64,000 nucleotides of DNA from Aliigemmobacter aestuarii (GCF_004799285.1 NZ_SSND01000001.1:1736001-1800000), one strand, 5' to 3'. Numbered from the stretch's first letter, positions 1 through 8,536 are shown. Numbers and translations are program-made. The notes: a model not told the origin generated them from the letters alone.

Positions 1-2
1 CG

Positions 3-125
3 CTGGCCGATGATCTGGCCGCCGCCGGGATCGCTGCGCATGTGATCGGCGGGGCGGATGTCGCGGCCGAGCTTGACGCCAAGCGCGCCATCGATCAGGG
101 CGCGCGGCTGGCGGCGACGCTGTAA
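3..125 (+). CDS. C-terminal end of an NADH:flavin oxidoreductase (2,4-dienoyl-CoA reductase-like), partial
   Basis: The gene enters from the left edge, and only its last 40 codons are present before a TAA stop. The tail has an HVIGGADVAAELDAKRAI segment followed by a G-A-R-L-A-A end. I recognise this as the C-terminal NAD(P)-binding end of large FMN/FAD/4Fe-4S oxidoreductases of the FadH/2,4-dienoyl-CoA reductase type, where the motif 'D..RAI.QG' closes the protein. Nothing can be said about the catalytic part. A strong hairpin follows 12 nt after the stop. The call rests on a short tail, so a related NADH:flavin oxidoreductase or dimethylamine dehydrogenase-like paralogue is equally possible. 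Confidence 0.5.
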   Translation: MADDLAAAGIAAHVIGGADVAAELDAKRAIDQGARLAATL

Positions 126-137
126 CACGTCAGGGAA

Positions 138-172
138 CGGCGGGCGGGGTGGCCGGCCTGCCCCGCCCGCCG
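138..172. terminator. Perfect 12-bp stem-loop between convergent genes
   Basis: The left arm at 138-149 (CGGCGGGCGGGG) pairs perfectly with 161-172 around an 11-nt loop. It sits between the stop of the oxidoreductase and the stop of the convergent EF-hand gene, so it can serve as a terminator or RNA 3' end for either transcript. There is no T-tract on either side, so the intrinsic terminator call is tentative. Confidence 0.55.
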
Positions 173-177
173 CTGCG

Positions 178-423
178 TCAGTTCGCGACCGGCGGGACCA
201 GGCCGTCGGCAATCGCCTTGGTCAGTTCCTCGGCATCCACGCCGCCGTCGGCGTTCACGTCCATTGCCGTGAACGCATCCTGTGTCAGATCGGCATAGAC
301 CGTCTGCAGTTCGGTCAGCGACCAGGTGCCGTTGCCGTCCGCGTCCGCGATTTCGGGCAGGTCCTGCGCGAGCGCGGCGAGAGGGGCAAGGATCAGCGGA
401 AGGGCGAAGATCGTCGTTTTCAT
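178..423 (-). CDS. Small secreted EF-hand calcium-binding protein
   Basis: An 81-residue protein. A signal peptide (residues 1-19, cut probably after A-L-A) is followed by two canonical EF-hand loops. Loop 1 has D27-x-D29-x-N31-x-T33 with E38 at position 12. Loop 2 has D55-x-N57-x-D59-x-G61 with E66 at position 12. All calcium ligands are present, so both loops should bind Ca2+. The start is chosen at the ATG with an upstream GGA tract (gaaaGGAcc) directly before the signal sequence; the longer upstream reading has no signal peptide at its N terminus. Such short periplasmic calmodulin-like proteins are common in Rhodobacterales, but their partners are unknown. It is a monocistronic unit, convergent with the preceding gene. 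Confidence 0.8.
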   Translation of the reverse strand: MKTTIFALPLILAPLAALAQDLPEIADADGNGTWSLTELQTVYADLTQDAFTAMDVNADGGVDAEELTKAIADGLVPPVAN

Positions 424-759
424 CTTTGGTCCTTTCTTGGGTTGCGACGCGGTCTTGCCGTGCCATGCCCAAAAACTTGGCCGCCGCCCGGCGACCGCGC
501 CAGAGCGTCTGCGGATCGGCGGGATTCCCCCGCCGCTTCGCCTGAATTTGAGGGTGGGAATTCCGCCCAAGGTTGTATCCGTGCAAGTCCCTGTCCCTTT
601 TTTTGCCGACTGAAACAGGGAAAATCGGCGGGCGGAGGTGTCGTGTGGCTGTTTCGCTGCCATTAACGATCCGCGTAATTACCGCGGACTTGTCGCGCCC
701 TTACCGCAATCTCGCCTGATTTGGCTTTCAATAAGGGTCATCAACCCGCGTAAGTTGGT
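424..759. other. 336-nt divergent intergenic region
   Basis: This gap lies between the EF-hand gene (minus) and the LysR gene (plus), so it should hold both promoters. Parts are more AT-rich than the genes, for example around 585-620 and 660-760. I see no convincing -35/-10 pair, no long ORF with a ribosome site and no perfect long palindrome. LysR-type regulators usually bind near their own start, but I could not identify a specific T-N11-A box with confidence. Confidence 0.4.
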
Positions 760-771
760 ATGGGGAAAACA

Positions 772-1677
772 ATGGACCGACTGACAGAAATGGAAGCATT
801 TGCCACGGTCGTGGACCAAGGCGGCTTCACGGATGCGGCCAAGAAGATGGGCATCTCCAAGTCGGCAGTGTCCAAGCACGTGTCGGCACTCGAAGCCCGT
901 CTGGGCGCCCGCCTTCTGAACCGGACCACCCGCCGAGTCAGCCCGACGGAAATCGGGCTGGCCTATTACGACAGGGCGCGTCGGGTTCTGAACGATGCGG
1001 GCGAGGCGGATGCGCTTGTCACCTCGATGCAATCGGCACCCTCGGGCCTTCTGCGCATTTCGGTTGCGACCGATTTCGGGGTGAACCTGCTGTCGCCGAT
1101 CCTGGGGGATTTCCTTCTGGAATATCCCGACATCACCGTGAACATGGTGCTGAACAACCGCTATGTCGAACTGATCTCGGAGGGGTTCGACATGGCCATC
1201 CGCGTCGGCGAACTGGAAGACAGCTCGCTTCGCGCGCGGAAGCTGACCGACACGACCAAGCGCATGATCGGCGCACCGTCCTATTTCCAGAAATTCGGTC
1301 GGCCGCTGAAGATCGACGATCTGAACGACCACAAGCTGCTGCACTATTCCAACCAGGCCAATGGCAACGTGTGGAAGGTCACCGCGCCGTCCGGGGAAAA
1401 GCGGCAGGTGCGGTCGGCCGGCTGGCTGACGGTCAATGACGGACAGTCGCTGCTGAATGCGGCGGTCTCGGGCCTTGGGATTGCGTATCTGCCGTCGTTC
1501 CTTTGTGCCGATGCGCTGCGTCTGGGCCAGGTCGAAGAGGCGATCCCCGGCCTGCCCGTCGAAACGCTGGGCATCTATGCCGTCTATCCTCCGGGGCGCT
1601 TCACCCAGCCCAAGGTGCGGGCTTTCATCGACTTTCTGGCGCGGCGTTTCGCAGACAAGGGTCCTGACAACTGGTAA
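772..1677 (+). CDS. LysR-family transcriptional regulator
   Basis: A 301-residue LTTR. The N terminus (about residues 1-60) is a winged helix-turn-helix: F-x-x-V-V-D-x-G-G-F-T-D-A-A followed by the recognition helix S-K-S-A-V-S-K-H-V and L-x-x-R-L-G-x-R-L-L-N-R-T-T-R-R. The rest is the periplasmic-binding-protein-like effector domain. The sequence resembles the CrgA/AaeR/DsdC-type branch that carries 'LNRTTRR(V/L)'. I start at the second ATG, which has a GGGGAA tract about 6 nt upstream; the first ATG at 760 lacks a ribosome site and adds only four residues. The effector and target are unknown. No metabolic gene is divergent from it that would suggest a target. Confidence 0.85.
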   Translation: MDRLTEMEAFATVVDQGGFTDAAKKMGISKSAVSKHVSALEARLGARLLNRTTRRVSPTEIGLAYYDRARRVLNDAGEADALVTSMQSAPSGLLRISVATDFGVNLLSPILGDFLLEYPDITVNMVLNNRYVELISEGFDMAIRVGELEDSSLRARKLTDTTKRMIGAPSYFQKFGRPLKIDDLNDHKLLHYSNQANGNVWKVTAPSGEKRQVRSAGWLTVNDGQSLLNAAVSGLGIAYLPSFLCADALRLGQVEEAIPGLPVETLGIYAVYPPGRFTQPKVRAFIDFLARRFADKGPDNW

Positions 1678-1707
1678 ATGTGACTTGGGTTATTGTGAGT
1701 TGTCAGG

Positions 1708-2700
1708 TCAACGGGTCGAGGTGAGCATCACCTCGACTCTTCTGTTTTGGGTGCGCCCCTCAGGCGTCAGGTTCGAGGCACGGGGCACAAGGTATCCCAC
1801 CCCTTCCGCGCTGACCTGACCCGAAGGCGCGCCGTATCGTTCGATCAGAACCTCGCGGACTGAAGCGGCGCGCCTGCGTGACAGGGCGATGTTGGCATCC
1901 AGCCCGCCCGAGGCATCGGTATGGCCCACCAGCGTGATGCTGCGGTCGGGGTTGGCCTTCAGGTAATCGGCCAGTTCAAGAAGCGAGGCATAATCGCCCT
2001 CGACCAGCGATGACGCGCCCGAGGCAAAGACCAGATCATCCAGTGCGATCGACCCGCCCGTTTCAAGACGTTCGCCCAGGGGCCGCGCGTCGGCGTCGCG
2101 GTCGGCGGAGGACGTGGCCGGGCGGATCGTCGCGGGGGCGGTTCCCGTCGTGATCTTCGGTGGCAGCGGCGCGGTGGCCCCCACCTGCGTGACCTGCACG
2201 AACCCCGCGACCGATGACCGGCTGGCGATCAGCGTGATGAAACGGCTTTCCCCGTCCACGACCCGTTCGGCGGCCAGATAGCGGAAATCGCCCAGATCGA
2301 CATGCATGTCGGGTTCGGGCAGGATCTCAAGCTCGAAGCGGAAATCGAAGCCGCCACATTCATCCGTTTCGCATTCGTAAAGGATGGTCCAGCCGTCCGC
2401 GACGAGTTGCGCCTTTAGCGGATTGAGTATGGCGAGCGTTGTCAGGCCCGGCATGTCGATCCGCCAGGCAGTCTGGTCCAGAACCCCTTCCACGGTGCGG
2501 GCGGGAACCCCATCGGCGGACCACGGACCGATCGCCATGCGGTAGGTCGCAGGCGCCTCCTGCCGGTTGGCGCCGGGTGCGGCGGGGCCGGGGAATTCCA
2601 GTGTCAGCGCATGAGCCGGGGCAAGCGCCATCACCGACAGGGCAAGGATCGGTGCCCTGCCCATCAGCCCTGACAGCAATCTTGCCGGTCTGTTCAACAC
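1708..2700 (-). CDS. OmpA-family outer-membrane/periplasmic protein
   Basis: A protein of about 330 residues. It begins with a GTG start and a hydrophobic signal sequence ending in A-P-A-H-A. A novel middle region of about 170 residues follows, then a C-terminal OmpA/MotB peptidoglycan-binding domain (about 210-325). That domain contains the diagnostic G-H-T-D-A-S-G sequence, the L-S-x-R-R-A-x-S-V helix and a G-R-x-x-N-R-R-V-E-V end. It should anchor the cell envelope to peptidoglycan. An internal ATG at codon 13 would still leave a short signal peptide, so the exact start is uncertain. The middle region matches no family I recognise. Confidence 0.8.
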   Translation of the reverse strand: MLNRPARLLSGLMGRAPILALSVMALAPAHALTLEFPGPAAPGANRQEAPATYRMAIGPWSADGVPARTVEGVLDQTAWRIDMPGLTTLAILNPLKAQLVADGWTILYECETDECGGFDFRFELEILPEPDMHVDLGDFRYLAAERVVDGESRFITLIASRSSVAGFVQVTQVGATAPLPPKITTGTAPATIRPATSSADRDADARPLGERLETGGSIALDDLVFASGASSLVEGDYASLLELADYLKANPDRSITLVGHTDASGGLDANIALSRRRAASVREVLIERYGAPSGQVSAEGVGYLVPRASNLTPEGRTQNRRVEVMLTSTR

Positions 2701-2721
2701 GGGGCGCGCACTCTTTCCGGG

Positions 2722-3432
2722 TTACAGGATGCGGTAATGGTAGTGACCAACCACATCCATGCCCAGAGAAGAATACAGCGCCCGCGCGCCCTCATTCGCC
2801 TCGGTCACGACCAGCGAGAAGGTTTCCGCCCCCTGATCGGCGGCCCATCCGGCCGCGCGCTTCAGCATCGCGCGGGCCAGTCCCTTGCGCCGCATCGCGG
2901 GCAGCACCTCGACGGCGTGAACCATGGCGATGGGGCCGTTGACGGCCACGAAAAGCGCGCCTGCCGCGCGATCTTCGATCCGGCCGAGGATGGCGCATTT
3001 CGGGCCAGCGACGCGCTGCATCACGGCAACGCGGCCGGGCCCGATCCCGGTTTCCTCCCAGACCTCAAGCGTGATGGCCAAAGGCGGCCAGTGCGGAAAG
3101 GCCTTCATCGGGCTGGGGGCCGGTTCGGCCACTGCGGCTGCTGGGCCCGCATAGGCCACAACCGGATCCTTGACCCGGTAGCCGCGCGCCGCAAGCACCG
3201 CGTCTAGCGCGGCATCCTGCGTGCGGATCATGAACAGCGGGGTCTGGCCCAGATCGCGCATCGCCTGTTCGGCAGCCGGGATGTCGGCCCCGGTCCAGTC
3301 GCCCGCGACGGTCGCCGCCGAAACGCGCTGCCCGCCGCCCTGTCCCTCGCGGACGATCCACGGGCCGATGCGGCGCGCCGATGCGGGCGGCCATGTCGCC
3401 TCGACGGTTGCGTAAAGCGCGTCTGGCGTCAT
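2722..3432 (-). CDS. GNAT-family N-acetyltransferase
   Basis: A 236-residue protein. The C-terminal half carries the acetyl-CoA-binding GNAT signature: a V-H-A-V-E-V-L-P strand, then R-R-K-G-L-A-R-A-M-L (the R/Q-x-x-G-x-A pyrophosphate loop), and a final N-E-G-A-R-A-L-Y-x-x-L-G-M segment. The N-terminal half is a degenerate second acetyltransferase-like lobe. The ATG overlaps the stop of the upstream CinA-like gene as ATGA, so the two are translationally coupled. The substrate is unknown. Confidence 0.82.
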   Translation of the reverse strand: MTPDALYATVEATWPPASARRIGPWIVREGQGGGQRVSAATVAGDWTGADIPAAEQAMRDLGQTPLFMIRTQDAALDAVLAARGYRVKDPVVAYAGPAAAVAEPAPSPMKAFPHWPPLAITLEVWEETGIGPGRVAVMQRVAGPKCAILGRIEDRAAGALFVAVNGPIAMVHAVEVLPAMRRKGLARAMLKRAAGWAADQGAETFSLVVTEANEGARALYSSLGMDVVGHYHYRIL

Positions 3433-4154
3433 TCCTGCCCCACCAGAGCGCAAAGCCGGGTCATCGCGGCATCGATGCGTCCGGGATCGGTGCCGCGGAT
3501 CACCAGATTGGTGCCATGCGCGCCGTTCTGGATGAACGGGTAAGACCCCATCGAGAGATCGGGAAATTCGGCCGCCAGCGCGCCGAAGAGGGTGGCGATA
3601 TCGCCCTCGCCGCGGTTCACCCGCAGGGACTGCGACAGAAGCGGGTCGCCCCCGGTCAGTTGCGGCAGGACGCTGGCGACCATGGCCTGAAAGATGTTCG
3701 GCACGCCAGCCATCACATGAACATTGCCGATGGTGAAGCCCGGTGCGGTCGATACCGGATTGTCGATCAGCGTGGCGCCGTCGGGGATGCGAGCCATCCG
3801 CTGGCGGGCCTCGTTGAATTCCAGCCCCGCACGATCGTAATGGGCCTGAAGCAGCGCCATCGCATCCGCCCGGTGCGAGATGCCCACGCCGAAGGCCGCG
3901 GCGATCGCATCGGCGGTGATGTCGTCATGGGTCGGGCCGATCCCGCCCGAGGTGAACACATGATCCCACCGCGTGCGTAAGGCGTTCAGCGCCTCGACGA
4001 TGGCGGGCTGGTCATCGGCCACGACGCGCGCTTCCATCAGGCGGATGCCGTGCTGGGTCAGCTGCCCGGCCAGATAGTGGGTGTTGCCGTCGCGGGTGCG
4101 ACCCGAAAGGATTTCATCGCCGATCACCAGCATCGCGGCCGTCGGGTTCGCCAT
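3429..4154 (-). CDS. CinA-like molybdopterin-binding domain protein
   Basis: A 241-residue protein of the MoaB/Mog (MoCF-biosynthesis) fold, family COG1058. Visible motifs are I-G-D-E-I-L-S-G-R-T near the N terminus and the F-T-S-G-G-I-G-P-T-H-D-D-x-T nucleotide/pterin loop around residues 66-80. The C-terminal PncC amidase domain of full-length CinA is absent, so this is the stand-alone form, possibly a nucleotide pyrophosphatase (the ADP-ribose or FAD type reported for some relatives). The start is the ATG after GGGGAAGG; a longer reading from 4208 has no ribosome site. It is the first gene of a two-gene unit with the GNAT acetyltransferase and diverges from sfsA. Confidence 0.85.
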   Translation of the reverse strand: MANPTAAMLVIGDEILSGRTRDGNTHYLAGQLTQHGIRLMEARVVADDQPAIVEALNALRTRWDHVFTSGGIGPTHDDITADAIAAAFGVGISHRADAMALLQAHYDRAGLEFNEARQRMARIPDGATLIDNPVSTAPGFTIGNVHVMAGVPNIFQAMVASVLPQLTGGDPLLSQSLRVNRGEGDIATLFGALAAEFPDLSMGSYPFIQNGAHGTNLVIRGTDPGRIDAAMTRLCALVGQE

Positions 4155-4206
4155 GACCTTCCCCTGTCTCTTGCAAGCCTTCAAAGGCGGGTATAGGGCC
4201 GGACCC

Positions 4207-4941
4207 ATGCGCTTTCAAACCCTTCTGACCGAAGGCCGCCTTCTGCGGCGGTACAAGCGGTTTCTGGCCGATATCGAACTGGCGGACGGGACGGTCGTGA
4301 CCGCCCATTGCGCCAATCCCGGCAGCATGCGGACGATGTGCGATCCGGGGTGCGATAGTGGCGCGCGGGTCTGGATCGAGGGCAATGACGATCCCCGCAA
4401 GAAATTGCGCTGGTCCTGGAAGCTGGTCGAAACCGGCACGGGCCTTGCGGTTGTCGATACCGCATTGGCCAATCGCGTGGTGGCCGAGGCGCTGGCCGCG
4501 CGCGCCGTTCCGGGGCTGGCGGACCATGACACGATCCGCGCCGAGGTGGCCTTTGGCACCGAGGGCAGTCGGGTGGATTTCCTGCTGGACGGGCCGCGCC
4601 GCAGTTTCATCGAGGTGAAGGCCGTCACGATGGCGCGGGACGGCTGGGCCGAATTCCCCGACAGCGTGACCGCGCGCGGGACCCGCCACTTGCGCGAACT
4701 TGCCAGGATCGCGACGGCCGGCGGCAGGGACGGGGACCGGGCGGTTCTTCTGTTCCTAGTGGCGCGGCAGGGGCAGTCGCGCGTGCGCATCGCCGCCGAT
4801 ATCGATCCGGCCTATGCCGCGGCCTTCGATGCTGCCCGCGCCGCCGGGGTCGAGGTTCTGGCCCTGTCCTGCGCGATCTCGTCCCAGGCTGTGGCGGTGG
4901 ACGCGGTCCTGCCGGTCGATCCGCGGCCGCAGGGGGGCTGA
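4207..4941 (+). CDS. sfsA: SfsA, sugar fermentation stimulation protein homologue
   Basis: A 244-residue protein of the usual SfsA length. It has the typical start L-x-x-G-x-L-x-x-R-Y-K-R-F-L-A-D and the H-C-A-N-P-G-S-M segment (residues 37-44). In the second half, D-F-L-L and F-I-E-V-K-x-V-T form the PD-(D/E)xK nuclease-like core. In E. coli SfsA has been described as a DNA-binding protein linked to maltose metabolism, but its biochemical role is unsettled. The start is the ATG at the conserved M-R-F-Q, which has no strong Shine-Dalgarno sequence. It diverges from the CinA-like gene with about 50 nt between the start codons. Confidence 0.9.
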   Translation: MRFQTLLTEGRLLRRYKRFLADIELADGTVVTAHCANPGSMRTMCDPGCDSGARVWIEGNDDPRKKLRWSWKLVETGTGLAVVDTALANRVVAEALAARAVPGLADHDTIRAEVAFGTEGSRVDFLLDGPRRSFIEVKAVTMARDGWAEFPDSVTARGTRHLRELARIATAGGRDGDRAVLLFLVARQGQSRVRIAADIDPAYAAAFDAARAAGVEVLALSCAISSQAVAVDAVLPVDPRPQGG

Positions 4942-5001
4942 TGGTCTGGCAAAGTCCCGTTTCATTGGCTATCTAGGGCCAAAGTCGAAAAGGAAGACCC
5001 C

Positions 5002-5811
5002 GTGGACGAGACCAGAGGCCGCATTACCAAGGATGGCATCCGCATCTATGAAGACGCGGATTTCGCGGGCATGCATGCCGCCGGCCGGGTCGCTGCCGAG
5101 ATTCTGGATGCGGTCGCGCCCCTGGTGCAGCCGGGCGTCACGACCGAGGCGCTGGACCGTTTCATCACCGACGAGGTGGAACGGCGCGGCGTGGTTTCGG
5201 CGACGATCGGCTACAAGGGGTATCGCCACGCGTCCTGCATCAGCGTGAACCATGTGGTCTGCCACGGCATCCCCGGCGCGAAGGTCCTGAAGGATGGTGA
5301 CATTCTCAACATCGACGTCACCGTGATCGTTGATGGCTGGTACGGCGACACAAGCCGGATGTATGTGGCCGGCGCACTGGGCCGCAAGGCCGAACGCCTG
5401 ATCCAGGTCACGCATGACAGCCTGATGAAGGGGATCGAGGCCGTGCGGCCCGGAAACACCTTTGGCGATATCGGCCATGCGATCCAGACCTATGTGGAAA
5501 GCCATCGGATGAGCGTGGTGCGCGATTTCTGCGGCCATGGCCTTGGCCGGGTGTTCCATGCCCCGCCGAACGTGCTGCATTACGGGCGTCCCGGCGCGGG
5601 TCCGGTTCTGGAAGAGGGAATGTTCTTTACCATCGAGCCGATGGTGAACCTCGGACGCCCGGAAACCAAGGTGCTCGCCGATGACTGGACGGCCGTGACG
5701 CGGGACAAGTCGCTGTCGGCGCAGTTCGAACATTCGGTCGGCGTGACGGCCACGGGATGCGAGATCTTCACCCTTTCGCCCGCGGGTAAATTCCACCCGA
5801 CCTGGGGCTGA
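5002..5811 (+). CDS. map: Type I methionine aminopeptidase
   Basis: A 269-residue enzyme that removes the N-terminal methionine from nascent proteins in the cytoplasm. Sequence landmarks are S-C-I-S-V-N-x-V-V-C-H-G-I-P, the metal-binding G-D-I-L-N-I-D-V-T and G-D-T-S-R-M segments (two Asp ligands), F-C-G-H-G-L-G-R-x-F-H (His ligand), and F-F-T-I-E-P-M with a late E-H-S-V-x-V (two Glu ligands). All five dinuclear-metal ligands can be matched. The start is a GTG with AAGGAAG about 5 nt upstream. It stands alone between sfsA and the convergent NlpC/P60 gene. Confidence 0.95.
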   Translation: MDETRGRITKDGIRIYEDADFAGMHAAGRVAAEILDAVAPLVQPGVTTEALDRFITDEVERRGVVSATIGYKGYRHASCISVNHVVCHGIPGAKVLKDGDILNIDVTVIVDGWYGDTSRMYVAGALGRKAERLIQVTHDSLMKGIEAVRPGNTFGDIGHAIQTYVESHRMSVVRDFCGHGLGRVFHAPPNVLHYGRPGAGPVLEEGMFFTIEPMVNLGRPETKVLADDWTAVTRDKSLSAQFEHSVGVTATGCEIFTLSPAGKFHPTWG

Positions 5812-5849
5812 GGCGCCCGGACCCACGGGGTCACTTTGCCAGGATGAAC

Positions 5850-6671
5850 CTAAAGGACGCGGCGGCGGGCGATGACCGGGCCGTTGCCCTGTTCCTTGAT
5901 CCGCTTGATCGTGGCGCCGGTCGCCTCGGCCACGACCGACATGAAATGCCCGGTGGCGTGGATCAGGTAATCGGCGTTCATCGCAAGGGCCACGTGACCC
6001 TTCCAGAAGATCAGGTCGCCGCGTTTCAGCGCGGCCTTTTCCGATACCGGTTTTCCGGCGGCCTGTTGCAGGTCGCTGTCAGACGGAATGTCGATCCCGC
6101 AGGCGGCGTAGGCAAGTTGCGCAAGGCCCGAACAGTCGATCCCGGCGCGGGTGTTGCCGCCCCACAGATAGGGCGTGCCAAGCAGGCTTTGCGCCACGGC
6201 GACCGGGTCCTTGTGCCAGTCGCCCAGAGGCTTCAGGTGGCTGGCCGGAACATAACCGCGCGTGGTTTCAAGGAACTTGCCGGCCTCGCCCAGTACCCGC
6301 AACCGGCTGCCAAGGTACAGCGGGCCAAGCTCGGGCGCCTGAACGCGCGGTTCGGGGTAAAGATGGCTGGCGGGCGCAGAAAGCCAGTGCGTGGCCTCCT
6401 CGACCGGGCCCAGGGCGGTTTCGCGGATGTATCCGCAATGTCCATCCTTCCCGGACTGGCCGAAGGCCCATCCGCCATCCCGGTGGATCACCGTGAAGAG
6501 GTCGCCCATCAGTCGTTGCCGGTCGCGCGCGCCATCGGGGGCGGTCATCAGATCGGCCAGCGGCAGGATCACCTGCGCGGGGTCGCCTTCGGTAAAGTGC
6601 GGTGCATCGACCTGGCCGCGAAGCGAGACATGGGCGGCGCGGGCATTGGCGGGGGTCAGGCGTCTGTCCAT
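5850..6671 (-). CDS. NlpC/P60-family cysteine peptidase with SH3 domains
   Basis: A 273-residue cell-wall hydrolase. The N-terminal half (about 1-145) holds two bacterial SH3-like regions. The C-terminal NlpC/P60 domain has W-G-G-x-x-x-x-G-I-D-C180-S-G (nucleophile), then G-D-L-I-F-W-K-G-H226-V-A (catalytic His), with H238 as a further polar residue. The family typically cleaves D-Glu-(meso)DAP bonds in peptidoglycan stems. No signal peptide is visible, which is usual for this alphaproteobacterial subgroup and suggests a role in recycling muropeptides in the cytoplasm. It follows the M17 aminopeptidase by 3 nt, so the two are probably co-transcribed. Confidence 0.88.
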   Translation of the reverse strand: MDRRLTPANARAAHVSLRGQVDAPHFTEGDPAQVILPLADLMTAPDGARDRQRLMGDLFTVIHRDGGWAFGQSGKDGHCGYIRETALGPVEEATHWLSAPASHLYPEPRVQAPELGPLYLGSRLRVLGEAGKFLETTRGYVPASHLKPLGDWHKDPVAVAQSLLGTPYLWGGNTRAGIDCSGLAQLAYAACGIDIPSDSDLQQAAGKPVSEKAALKRGDLIFWKGHVALAMNADYLIHATGHFMSVVAEATGATIKRIKEQGNGPVIARRRVL

Positions 6672-6674
6672 CGG

Positions 6675-8060
6675 TCAGAGCCCCAGCATGGCGGGCAATC
6701 CCGTCAGGATCGCGCGCGCGCCCTGTCCCACGCCCCCCTTCAGACGCGCGGGCGCATCCGCGGGCGTATGGCCGTAAATGTCGAAATGCATGTAGCGCGG
6801 CGCATCGACGAAGCGGCGCAGGAACAGCGCCGCCGTGATCGACCCGGCCATCCCGCCCGATGGCGCGTTGTCCAGATCAGCGATGCCGGGTTCGATCATG
6901 GGTTCGTAGGGGTCCCAGAAGGGCATCCGCCAGACCGGATCGCAGGCCGGGGCGGCGGCGGCCGACAGCGCCTCGGCAAGATCATCGTCGTCGGTGTAGA
7001 ACGGGGCCAGATCTGGCCCCACGGCCACCCGCGCGGCCCCTGTCAGGGTTGCCATGGAAATCAGAAGCTCGGGGTTTTCCTCGTCGGCCCAGGCCAGCGC
7101 GTCGGCCAGGATCAGGCGACCTTCGGCATCGGTGTTGTTCACCTCGACCGTCAGGCCCTTGCGGCTGGTGAGGATGTCGCGCGGGCGCATCGCATTGCCC
7201 GACACCGCGTTTTCGACCGCCGGAACGATCACGCGCAGCCGGACCGGCAGGCCAAGCGCCATGATCATCTGGGCAAGGCCCATCACCGTGGCGGCCCCGC
7301 CCATGTCCTTCTTCATCAAGAGCATGCCGCTGGAAGGTTTCAGGTCCAGCCCGCCGGTGTCGAAGCAGACGCCTTTTCCGACAAGCGTCAGGCTTGGTCC
7401 CGACGTGCCCCAGCGCATCGACAGGATGCGCGGCGCGCGGGCCGAGGCACGTCCGACGGCATGGACCATCGGAAACCCCTGCGCGATCAGGTCATCCCCG
7501 CGAATGGCCTGGGTGGCCGCCCCGAACCGCGCCGCCAGCGCCATGAAGGCTGATTCGAGTTCGTCCGGTCCAAGGTCCGAGGCCGGGGTGTTGATCAGGT
7601 CGCGGGTCAGGAATTCGGCTTCGGCCATGACGGTCAGCCGGACGGGATCGCACCCTTCCGGCGCTTTCAGGCGAACGGCCTGCGGCGTCTTCGCGGGGCG
7701 GTAGCGATCGAAGCGGTAGGTCGACAAGAGCCAGCCAAGCGCGATCTCGTCGCGCTGTGCCGGGTCGATCGGCCCTTCAAGCTGCCAGTCGCCCGCCGGG
7801 AGGGCGGACAGCCCCTTGACCGCGCCAAAGCGCGTGCGGCGGCGCGCGTCGGCCGTGCCAAGCCCCAGAACGGCGCCCGCCACCCGTCCATCGCCGTCGG
7901 GCACCAGGCGCAAGTCCCCGAGGTTCGCCTTGAACCCGCTGTCCTGCAACCATGTCTGCGTGGCGACCGGATGGGCGTTCAGCCAGGCGTCAAGCGCACT
8001 GGCCTCGACCACATGGATCGGGCGCGAGGGGGCATCGGGTTCTGCAAAGGCGGGGGTCAT
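6675..8060 (-). CDS. M17 leucyl aminopeptidase family protein
   Basis: A 461-residue two-metal aminopeptidase. The N-terminal domain is divergent. The C-terminal catalytic domain shows V-G-K-G-V-C-F-D-T-G-G-L (metal-binding Lys and Asp), M-K-K-D-M-G-G-A-A, and the family signature N-T-D-A-E-G-R-L-I-L-A-D-A-L. It should trim N-terminal residues from small peptides. The ATG has AAGGA about 9 nt upstream. Pairing with the downstream NlpC/P60 hydrolase suggests joint degradation of peptidoglycan-derived or other peptides; this is inference. It is shorter in its N domain than E. coli PepA and lacks PepA's known DNA-binding role. Confidence 0.92.
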   Translation of the reverse strand: MTPAFAEPDAPSRPIHVVEASALDAWLNAHPVATQTWLQDSGFKANLGDLRLVPDGDGRVAGAVLGLGTADARRRTRFGAVKGLSALPAGDWQLEGPIDPAQRDEIALGWLLSTYRFDRYRPAKTPQAVRLKAPEGCDPVRLTVMAEAEFLTRDLINTPASDLGPDELESAFMALAARFGAATQAIRGDDLIAQGFPMVHAVGRASARAPRILSMRWGTSGPSLTLVGKGVCFDTGGLDLKPSSGMLLMKKDMGGAATVMGLAQMIMALGLPVRLRVIVPAVENAVSGNAMRPRDILTSRKGLTVEVNNTDAEGRLILADALAWADEENPELLISMATLTGAARVAVGPDLAPFYTDDDDLAEALSAAAAPACDPVWRMPFWDPYEPMIEPGIADLDNAPSGGMAGSITAALFLRRFVDAPRYMHFDIYGHTPADAPARLKGGVGQGARAILTGLPAMLGL

Positions 8061-8152
8061 GGCGTGTCGTTCCTTTTGAACGTGTCTGGCCAGACCCTAA
8101 CCTTTCCGCAGGCGCCCGCAACCCCGGCGCATCGAGGGGAAAAGCGGACAGA

Positions 8153-8536
8153 CTAAAGCGACTGGCCCAACAGGTCGTGGCCCGGTGCCAGCGACCGTTC
8201 CGCCACCCGTACGAGCCGTGCCCAGACCGCCGCAAAGGCGGTCGGATCACCTGTCTCAAGGCAGGAACGCGCATCGGCCGCGACGCTTCCAAGGCTGACG
8301 AGGCCAAGCTGTTCGGCCATCGTCTGAAGTCGCCTGAACTGGCGCGGCAGATCGGCCAGATCATGCCCGCGCACCTTTGCGCGGATGCCTGACATCAACA
8401 GCGCGAGTTCGCCAAGCACCCGCGTCACCAGCCGTTCGGCGGCCTGCGTTCCCATGTCGCGATAGATCGCGGCAACCGGCCCGGCATCCTGCACGATGCT
8501 GTCATGCGGTCGAAGGACCGCCACCTGAATGCCCAT
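8153..8536 (-). CDS. Conserved hypothetical helical protein (Hpt-like?)
   Basis: A 127-residue protein, predicted all-helical and without signal peptide or membrane segment. A central stretch L-P-R-Q-F-R-R-L-Q-T-M-A-E-Q-L-G-L resembles the 'R-x-L-H-x-L-K-G-x-A-x-x-x-G-L' helix of histidine phosphotransfer domains, but Gln replaces the phospho-accepting His. The end has A-R-L-V-R-V-A-E-R-S-L. Codon use matches its neighbours, so it is probably a real gene. I start at the ATG 12 codons inside the longest reading. The function is unknown; a non-phosphorylatable Hpt-like adaptor is only a guess. Confidence 0.6.
   Translation of the reverse strand: MGIQVAVLRPHDSIVQDAGPVAAIYRDMGTQAAERLVTRVLGELALLMSGIRAKVRGHDLADLPRQFRRLQTMAEQLGLVSLGSVAADARSCLETGDPTAFAAVWARLVRVAERSLAPGHDLLGQSL

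Noticed and set aside
5844-7553. Long plus-strand open frame antisense to the NlpC/P60 and M17 genes
   Set aside because: It runs opposite two clear enzyme genes and has an Arg/Gly/Gln/His-rich composition typical of antisense frames in GC-rich DNA. The same reasoning removed other long antisense frames, for example at 9700-11535, 46765-50571 and 51884-53902.
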